This document shows, one piece after another, positions 50,618-55,262 of a stretch of 55,262 nucleotides of DNA. Source of the DNA: JBBRDU01 sp038203615 (GTDB taxonomy: Bacteria > Verrucomicrobiota > Verrucomicrobiia > Chthoniobacterales > UBA10450); NCBI GenBank assembly GCA_038203615.1, contig JBBRDU010000011.1, forward strand, positions 1-55,262, written 5' to 3'. The notes under the pieces were generated by a model. That model searched no databases and had not been told where the DNA came from. It worked only from the letters and a program-made list of their open reading frames with translations. Both the position numbers and the translations under genes were made by a program. Numbering within the stretch: the stretch's first letter is position 1; each line of letters starts with the position of its first letter.

Positions 50618-50956
50618 ATGAAGATCAAAACGTGTTTCATCGTGTTAACTGTGGTCGTTGCCTGTTCCCTCGCCAACGCCGCACAGCCAATGCCAGAGCA
50701 AATGTGGTGGGACATCTATGCGAGCTATAAATATCTGTCTACTGGACCGGAAAATCAGTTGGAACAACGCCGGGAAAAGTGGGCTGAAATGAGCGACGGG
50801 CAGAAAGATGCGGCGACACCGCAATCGGTCAGACAAGCATGGTTGAGCATGTCGATGGGCCAACGCCAACAGGCCGCCGACCAGGCTTGGGCTTGGCAGC
50901 GCGCTCACCAGGGCGACGTCCCGGTTCAACACTCGACATTGCACGACGACAACTAG
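50618..50956 (+). CDS. Small exported protein (cassette region, plus strand)
   Basis: A 112-residue product with a signal peptide (MKIKTCFIVLTVVVACSLANA). The mature part is polar and helical with several Trp and Gln (MWWDIYASYKYLS, QAWLSMSMGQRQQAADQAWAW). No family was recognised. It runs against the usual cassette direction, like the receiver gene, and so must have its own promoter. The start is fixed by the signal peptide. Confidence 0.68.
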   Translation: MKIKTCFIVLTVVVACSLANAAQPMPEQMWWDIYASYKYLSTGPENQLEQRREKWAEMSDGQKDAATPQSVRQAWLSMSMGQRQQAADQAWAWQRAHQGDVPVQHSTLHDDN

Positions 50957-51064
50957 TCGACAAGGATCGATCCCGCTCTGACCTCTTCGGTCTGTCAAGA
51001 TATGTTGACTGACCCCTATCTGTTATCCCATAATAAAGCTGTGGATCATGGAAACGTGTCGCAG

Positions 51065-51188
51065 GCCTAACGAAACACAAGATCAGCGACCGCGCCCGAG
51101 AGCGCGCGTGACCGCAAGCTGGACGAACTAGCTACGCTAAAGTTACGCATCGGAGCGGGGCGCGGTTCGCTGCATCGCCTGGTTAGGC
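51065..51188 (-). repeat. attC site of the exported 140-residue protein cassette
   Basis: The cores are GCCTAAC and GTTAGGC. The arms GATCAGCGACCGCGCC and GGCGCGGTTCGCTGCATC are complementary with two extra bases. The middle is a long GC-rich stretch (CGCGCGTGACCGC). The gene's stop is only 4 bases beyond the right core. Confidence 0.88.
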
Positions 51189-51192
51189 CTAT

Positions 51193-51615
51193 TCACTTCT
51201 CGAACGCGACTTGGTGCGTCGCTAGATCATAGACCACCCTCCGCTCAAAGTCTGGCGGATCGTGGTGCATGGCTTGGTTTCCATAGGCTTTCAGGTGAAG
51301 CTTGCTGTGGGGAATGTCCCAAGCGTCAAACCCGACGCCGAAATGAGCATACGCTTCTGCGCCGCCACGCGTCATGTGAGGGAATAGATCGTGCGCTACC
51401 TTGTCTGACAAAGAGCGCTCGATCATACGAACGCCGTTGTACGAGATGAACAACAATGCGCAATCGGTGCAACCTGAACCACATTTCTGCTGAATGACCG
51501 TGTAATGCGCCTGGCCTTCGTCAGAGGCTTCGACATACGGCGACTCAAGATACTCCGACATATCGGCATATGCCGATGAGCATAGTAGCGCTAATAATGC
51601 GATGAGCGTTTTCAT
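51193..51615 (-). CDS. Exported Cys-containing protein (cassette gene)
   Basis: A 140-residue product with a signal peptide (MKTLIALLALLCSSAYA). A cysteine cluster is present (QKCGSGCTDCALLFI), which may bind a metal or form disulfides. The rest (PHMTRGGAEAYAHFGVGFD) is unrecognised. The ATG is 3 bases from the next attC core, so the leader is minimal. The function is unknown. Confidence 0.75.
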   Translation of the reverse strand: MKTLIALLALLCSSAYADMSEYLESPYVEASDEGQAHYTVIQQKCGSGCTDCALLFISYNGVRMIERSLSDKVAHDLFPHMTRGGAEAYAHFGVGFDAWDIPHSKLHLKAYGNQAMHHDPPDFERRVVYDLATHQVAFEK

Positions 51616-51617
51616 AG

Positions 51618-52013
51618 GCCTAACAAAAGATAGACCGCGCACGATACGCGCGCGCCGTTCGGCTGCGCAACGGCCATACGCTGATCAGTGATCAATACAA
51701 CCACCGCGTCATCGAGGTGAACCACGACAAACAGATCGTCCGCACCTTCGGCAAGATTAACTCGCTCGGCTACAATGCGCACAACGTCGGCGGCGGGGGA
51801 CTTAACTCGCCCTACGACGCCAAGCAAATCGGCGACTACACCGGGTTGACGCCACCGTTTGGCTTCGATGGCGACGATTGACCTTGCGCGGATCGCGGAC
51901 CGCCGAGCGCGACCCGATGTGCGATCGGACTGGGACGGCTTAGAACGCTTTCACAAGTGTCGTCAACACCCGGCCAGCGACGGCCAGCGGTTGGCTGCAG
52001 CGCATGGTTAGGC
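51618..52013 (-). repeat. attC site split by a foreign gene fragment
   Basis: The left half (GCCTAAC, then AAAAGATAGACCGCGCACG) lies at 51618-51670. The right half (CGGTTGGCTGCAGCGCATG then GTTAGGC) ends at 52013. They are separated by about 290 bases, much more than in other sites. The spacer holds the 3' end of an NHL-repeat gene. Either an insertion interrupted one attC, or two sites recombined incorrectly. Confidence 0.6.
51678..51881 (+). pseudogene. 3' fragment of an NHL-repeat protein gene inside the attC
   Basis: A plus-strand frame reads LISDQYNHRVIEVNHDKQIV, RTFGKINSLGYN and then GGGGLNSPYDAKQIGDYTG before a TGA. This is the NHL/YWTD beta-propeller pattern (SDQYNHRVIEV, LNSPYDA). 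No start codon or upstream part is present. Source gene unknown; it is not elsewhere in the window. Confidence 0.65.
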
Positions 52014-52039
52014 GGTTAGAGATGTCCTATCTTCTCGCA

Positions 52040-52516
52040 TCAGAGGCGACTGTCGTTCACTTCAACCCAATACCCATCCGGGTCTTGAAAGTATATCTGC
52101 TTAATCCCGTCTGGACGAGTCGTAACTACTCCTCGCTCATTATTCGAACCGACATACTTGATCTGCTTCCGCTCAAGCAGCGTACAAAACGACGCCACTG
52201 ACTGCACGCGGAGGGCAAAGTGCACATCGTCATCGTGCTGCATCCCGCTTTTGGCGCCTGGGACAAGATGCAATTGTGTATGTGCGCTAAGACGAAAAAA
52301 CACGTGTTTTCCATCTCTGAACGGATCGGAAATCTGCTCCAATCCGACGGTGTCCCGATAAAAAGCTGCGCTTCCCTCTAGATCCCGCACATGCAGCGTA
52401 ACGTGATCGAATTCGGGGCGTTGCTCTGAGTTCGTGACCTGGGAGCAGAGCGGTGGCTCAAAAACCAGGCACGGCGCGAGCACGAACATGAATGAGTAGA
52501 TGAATTGTCTAGACAT
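52040..52516 (-). CDS. Exported glyoxalase/VOC-superfamily protein (cassette gene)
   Basis: A 158-residue product with a leader (FIYSFMFVLAPCLVFEPPLCS). A single VOC domain follows: FDHVTLHVRDLEGSAAFYRDTVGLEQ, VHFALRVQSVASFCTLLERK, and DGIKQIYFQDPDGYWVEVNDSRL. Metal ligands of the family are the His of DHVTLHV and the Glu of WVEVND. Export of a VOC protein is uncommon. The reaction is unknown. Confidence 0.86.
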   Translation of the reverse strand: MSRQFIYSFMFVLAPCLVFEPPLCSQVTNSEQRPEFDHVTLHVRDLEGSAAFYRDTVGLEQISDPFRDGKHVFFRLSAHTQLHLVPGAKSGMQHDDDVHFALRVQSVASFCTLLERKQIKYVGSNNERGVVTTRPDGIKQIYFQDPDGYWVEVNDSRL

Positions 52517-52526
52517 GGTGACTTCA

Positions 52527-52575
52527 ATCTAACGAGACACAAGCTCAGACACCGCTGGCGGGAGCGAGCGTAGCA
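52527..52575 (-). repeat. Truncated attC (left half only)
   Basis: ATCTAAC followed by GAGACACAAGCTCAGACACC and GCTGGCGGGAGCGAG is the left half of the family. No matching right arm follows before a minus-strand coding region starts. A GTTAGAG at 52830-52836 may be a remnant of the missing right end. Confidence 0.7.
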
Positions 52576-52578
52576 AAT

Positions 52579-52821
52579 TCACTGAACTGTTTCATAAACT
52601 ATAATTCCATTTGTTGTTGCAGCAACGAACCTCATTAAAGGATTGTTAGGCTTGGGCGCAACCGAGGCAATTCCAAAAACTTCGAGATTGGCACTTTGAT
52701 AGCCCGAATACCGTCCCATTTCAGCTCCAGTGTGACTTCCGGATACTAAGGATGCACGAACCAACCTTGCCGTGGGTTGGACGTGAAGACAGGAAAACGG
52801 GTTGGGAGCTATCCGATTCCA
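52579..52821 (-). pseudogene. C-terminal gene fragment between half attC sites
   Basis: An open frame lacking a good start (only TTG or internal ATG) encodes GSHTGAEMGRYSGYQSANLE, then VFGIASVAPKPNNPLMRFV and ATTNGIIVYETVQ. Its composition looks like real coding sequence. No family was recognised. It lies between a left attC half and a possible right end, like the NHL fragment, so it is probably the 3' part of a rearranged cassette. Confidence 0.45.
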
Positions 52822-52849
52822 AAGGCTTGGTTAGAGTATGGGCGCCAAA

Positions 52850-52885
52850 CAAAAAGCCGCCACGCGGGTTTAAGCGTGACGGCTG
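52850..52885 (-). terminator. Intrinsic terminator after the cassette-borne fibre gene
   Basis: On the minus strand the stem AGCCGTCACGC/GCGTGGCGGCT (one wobble pair, 8-base loop) is followed by TTTTTGTTTGG. It lies 29 bases past the fibre stop codon. It is well formed. Confidence 0.88.
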
Positions 52886-52913
52886 ATTGTGAAATGCTCC
52901 TGCTTGTTAGATT

Positions 52914-54542
52914 TTACTGATTGTTGTCGACCGTTCGCGGAGCAGGTTTGTTCATTTCCACCTTGTCGCTCACTTTCCGGATCAACCCCGCCTGTTCTTT
53001 CAGTTGCGCAGTGAGAGCTTTCATTCCTGTCTGCTGCTGTGCCACCGTAGACTTTAGTTCTGTAATAGTCGCTTCCTGTTCCTCGACCTTGCGGTGCTGT
53101 TTGAGGAACTCATTTAGCAACATGGCGTTCACCGCTTCGTAGCGCACCGTATAGACTTTCCCTTCGGCGTCGCGAGCCACTAGATCGGGGTTCACCTTTT
53201 CCACCTCCTCGGCGATGAGGCCGAATTGCGGGACGCCCTTGGGATCAATCTTCTGCTTGTAGCGAAAGGTCACTGGTTGCAGCGAGAGAATTGCTTCGCT
53301 TGCCTTATCCATAGGTTTGATCTCGTCCTTGAAACGCTCCGAGGAGACTGACACACCAAGTTGGCCGTTGGCGTCTACCACAACTGTTGTGCCTGCAACC
53401 GCTGCTCCACTGATGCCAGCGATAAATGTGGCGGTGTGCGTTCCTGTGGTACCGATGCGGATGGTATTAGCCTCGGCAACCACACCGAAGCTGCCGATGT
53501 CGATGTTGCTATTGCCAGTGGTGAGACTGATACCGGCATTAACGCCTACTGCGATGTTGAAGCTGCCGGTTGTGTTGCTAACGAGCGCAGAATCACCGGT
53601 GGCCGTGTTGTTCGTGCCGGTTGTGTTGCTTCGAAGCGCATTAGTCCCATGGGCCGTGTTGTTGTTGCCGGTTGTGTTAAATAAGAGCGCTTGCAGACCG
53701 GTGGCCGTGTTGAAGCTGCCGGTTGTGTTGCTAAGGAGCGCTTCCAGACCGGTGGTCGTGTTGAAGCTGCCGGTTGTGTTGCTAACGAGCGCAGAATCAC
53801 CGGTGGCCGTGTTGGCGAAGCCGGTTGTGTTGCTAGAGAGCGCTTGAGAACCATTGGCCGTGTTGCTCACGCCGGTTGTGTTGCTGAAGAGGGCGTCAAA
53901 ACCCTCAGCCGTGTTGCCGTTACCCCGGTCGCCTTCATTGGGGTCAGCTGAACCAGCGGGTCCGGTCGCGCCGGTCGCACCTGCAATACCTTGATCGCCC
54001 TTGGGTCCAGTCGCACCAGTCGCTCCGTTTGTTCCGTTTGTTCCATTGGTTCCCGCAGTGCCAGTTGGGCCAGTCGCACCAGTCGCTCCGTTAGTTCCGT
54101 TAGTTCCCGCTGCGCCAGTGGGTCCGGACGCTCCGGTTGCACCCTTCTCGCCGATCGCACCAGTTGGGCCCGTTGCACCAGTTGGGCCCGTCGCACCGGT
54201 CGCTCCTTTCGGTCCAGTCGTACCAAGCGTTACATCAAGACCCGCTGAGTTCTGCCGGCCCGTGACGACAAGATGATATGAACCAGCCGTGATTCCGGCG
54301 GGCAGCGTCGCGACGATTAACGTGGCGCTCGATGAGGTCACCACGAGATTGATGCCGTCGAGGGTCACCGTTGCCCCGGTCAAATTGCTCCCCGTAATCG
54401 TCAACGTGTTAGCGCTAAAATCCGCCACCGCTTGATTGATTGAAAGCGATGGTTTTGCAAAGGCAACATGCGCCGTCGCCGAAAACGCGATTACGGCAAC
54501 GACGAGTATGATTTTAGAGTGCGATATGAGAGTTGGTTTCAT
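52914..54542 (-). CDS. Collagen-like / YadA-like fibre with S74 chaperone, carried on a cassette
   Basis: A 542-residue exported protein (signal peptide to TAHVAFA). Residues about 32-105 form an Ig/TIG-like domain (ADFSANTLTITGSNLTGATV). A collagen-like block (GATGATGPTGATG, GTNGTNGTNG) follows, then about nine 17-residue repeats (NTATGDSALVSNTTGSF type). The S74 domain comes last: VSSERFKDEIKPMDKASEAI, QFGLIAEEVEKVNPDLVARD and a coiled coil. The C-terminal about 230 residues are almost the same as in the chromosomal 1142-residue fibre. The Ser-Lys (+5) self-cleavage dyad is kept. The about 165-base leader holds TATAGT, a possible -10. It likely forms a trimeric surface fibre. Confidence 0.87.
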   Translation of the reverse strand: MKPTLISHSKIILVVAVIAFSATAHVAFAKPSLSINQAVADFSANTLTITGSNLTGATVTLDGINLVVTSSSATLIVATLPAGITAGSYHLVVTGRQNSAGLDVTLGTTGPKGATGATGPTGATGPTGAIGEKGATGASGPTGAAGTNGTNGATGATGPTGTAGTNGTNGTNGATGATGPKGDQGIAGATGATGPAGSADPNEGDRGNGNTAEGFDALFSNTTGVSNTANGSQALSSNTTGFANTATGDSALVSNTTGSFNTTTGLEALLSNTTGSFNTATGLQALLFNTTGNNNTAHGTNALRSNTTGTNNTATGDSALVSNTTGSFNIAVGVNAGISLTTGNSNIDIGSFGVVAEANTIRIGTTGTHTATFIAGISGAAVAGTTVVVDANGQLGVSVSSERFKDEIKPMDKASEAILSLQPVTFRYKQKIDPKGVPQFGLIAEEVEKVNPDLVARDAEGKVYTVRYEAVNAMLLNEFLKQHRKVEEQEATITELKSTVAQQQTGMKALTAQLKEQAGLIRKVSDKVEMNKPAPRTVDNNQ

Positions 54543-54708
54543 AGCTCTGTTAAACCTTCCTTCTTTCTCCCGGTGGTTAACCCTGTGACAGCAGGTCTGA
54601 AAAAAAGGGAAGAAGGTACCGGGAAACGCATCTTATGCCCATCCAGATGTTTTTAACTAGGAGGAAGTATTGACTATAATTCTGAATTGGGAAGCTTTTT
54701 CTCCTTCC

Positions 54709-54783
54709 TCCTAACGACGGCGCGATATTGGGTCAAAAGCCGGGTTTCACATTGAGCGAATGACTTCTCTGCGAGCGGTTAGA
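54709..54783 (-). repeat. attC site of the 77-residue membrane protein cassette
   Basis: The cores are TCCTAAC and GTTAGAT. At 75 bases it is short, with weaker arm pairing than its neighbours. It lies between the fibre leader and the stop of the next minus gene, where a site is expected. Confidence 0.6.
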
Positions 54784-54812
54784 TGTAGAATATAGCAACA
54801 GAGTCCACGCGC

Positions 54813-55046
54813 TCATGCCTTAGTCCCATTCGGCTCCTTTCTGCTGCGAAAATGCTGCACAAGCTCAACCAAGAACGCGACGGTAATCAATGCGAAACCA
54901 ACTTGACCGAGATGCCACCATATCCACGAGTGATGGCCGAGGCCCAATCGAGTACCGTCCGGCGTGAAGCCAGCAGCAAAGTGTGATGCGTCAATGCACG
55001 CGAGAAGTGCGCCGATAAACGCAAGCAACAGGCTAGTGACGCGCAT
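54813..55046 (-). CDS. Small two-helix membrane protein (cassette gene)
   Basis: A 77-residue product with two hydrophobic segments (TSLLLAFIGALLACIDASHFA and LGQVGFALITVAFLVELV). The loop between has HHSWIWWH. No family was recognised. The ATG of MRVTSLL is 3 bases from the neighbouring attC core; a longer frame would start inside the attC and was rejected. The function is unknown. Confidence 0.7.
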   Translation of the reverse strand: MRVTSLLLAFIGALLACIDASHFAAGFTPDGTRLGLGHHSWIWWHLGQVGFALITVAFLVELVQHFRSRKEPNGTKA

Positions 55047-55048
55047 AC

Positions 55049-55171
55049 ATCTAACGAGAGTAAGCTCAGCCACCGCTGGCGAGAACGCGCATGGCAGCGG
55101 AATGTGAGGTTGGAGTCATGGAAATCTTGAGCGTACGCCGGCCAGCGGTTGGCTGCATCGCCTGGTTAGGC
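55049..55171 (-). repeat. attC site of the cassette that continues past the right edge
   Basis: The cores are ATCTAAC and GTTAGGC. The arms AGCTCAGCCACCGCTGGCG and GCCAGCGGTTGGCTGCATC are nearly perfectly complementary with two extrahelical bases. It is 123 bases, the same size class as the sites at 45.0 and 51.1 kb. Confidence 0.9.
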
Positions 55172-55261
55172 TTGTTGACGTCGCTTCAATATTGACAGCA
55201 CTAGACCGAAAACCATCAGAGCGATGAGTGCGACGTTCACGACAGAGCCCGGTGGCGTTCC
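55166..55261 (-). CDS. C-terminus of a small membrane protein (partial, runs off the window)
   Basis: The last 31 residues are visible: a hydrophobic helix (VVNVALIALMVFGLVLSIL) and a basic tail KRRQQA. The TAA stop lies inside the attC core (GCCTAAC), as is common for cassette genes. The N-terminus is outside the window. The function cannot be judged. Confidence 0.6.
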   Translation of the reverse strand, partial: GTPPGSVVNVALIALMVFGLVLSILKRRQQA

Positions 55262-55262
55262 G

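Larger units (their letters stand above)
44870..55262 (-). mobile_element. Distal part of an integron gene-cassette array
   Basis: About 15 cassettes or remnants. Between genes lie imperfect inverted repeats of 75-125 bases with outer cores RYYYAAC and GTTRRRY and inner arms such as GATCAGCCACCGC against GCGGTTGGCTGCATC. The second arm has extra unpaired bases, the sign of an attC folded strand. In most cassettes the gene's stop is within about 50 bases of one core and its ATG within about 20 bases of the next, with little leader. Asymmetry and gene direction agree that transcription runs right to left, so intI and attI should lie beyond the right edge. The one-family attC set suggests a sedentary chromosomal integron. 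Continuing past 55262. Confidence 0.88.

Overview
The window looks like chromosomal DNA of a GC-rich, Gram-negative soil-type bacterium. A member of the Verrucomicrobiota (Chthoniobacterales-like) or a close PVC relative is the best guess. The reasons are the many secreted proteins and lipoproteins, the pseudopilin style, the TIR-PEGA protein, the adenylate-cyclase-type N-terminus, the dense REP-like palindromes and the weak Shine-Dalgarno sites. The assignment rests on gene style only; there is no rRNA here to settle it.

Left part (about 0.2-18.3 kb): a chromate transporter behind a shortened DUF3147 gene, an M2 (ACE-like) peptidase, an S15-type hydrolase, a DUF486 gene broken by a stop codon, GIN-domain and other exported proteins, a phosphodiesterase, an arylsulfotransferase with a dockerin-like tail facing a PAPS-type sulfotransferase, a TIR-TM-PEGA protein, a LuxR regulator with a degenerate receiver, and an SPFH protein. 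Centre (18.6-31.8 kb): a 1142-residue collagen/YadA-like fibre with a C-terminal S74 chaperone between two ~348-bp direct repeats, tRNA-Asp, the Pup/UBact-pathway pair arc (Mpa-like ATPase) and dop with a REP-associated tyrosine transposase between them, a PQQ-propeller protein and glgP. No Pup/UBact, 20S proteasome or pafA gene is visible. Next (32.1-44.7 kb): housekeeping genes (rhomboid, infC with a non-ATG start, ymdB-like, amidase, aroB, holA, uvrB) among REP palindromes.

Right part (about 44.87 kb to the end): the distal end of an integron gene-cassette array. Small, mostly exported or unknown genes, nearly all on the minus strand, are separated by attC sites of one family. These have outer cores GCCTAAC...GTTAGGC, nearly complementary inner arms and one or two extrahelical bases. 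Polarity puts the integrase and attI beyond the right edge. The array ends inside an adenylate-cyclase-type gene, of which only about 45 N-terminal codons remain. One cassette carries a shorter paralogue of the chromosomal S74 fibre. Other places hold split or truncated attC sites with gene fragments.

Starts were chosen by signal peptides, family alignment from memory and weak RBS evidence; no database search was run.
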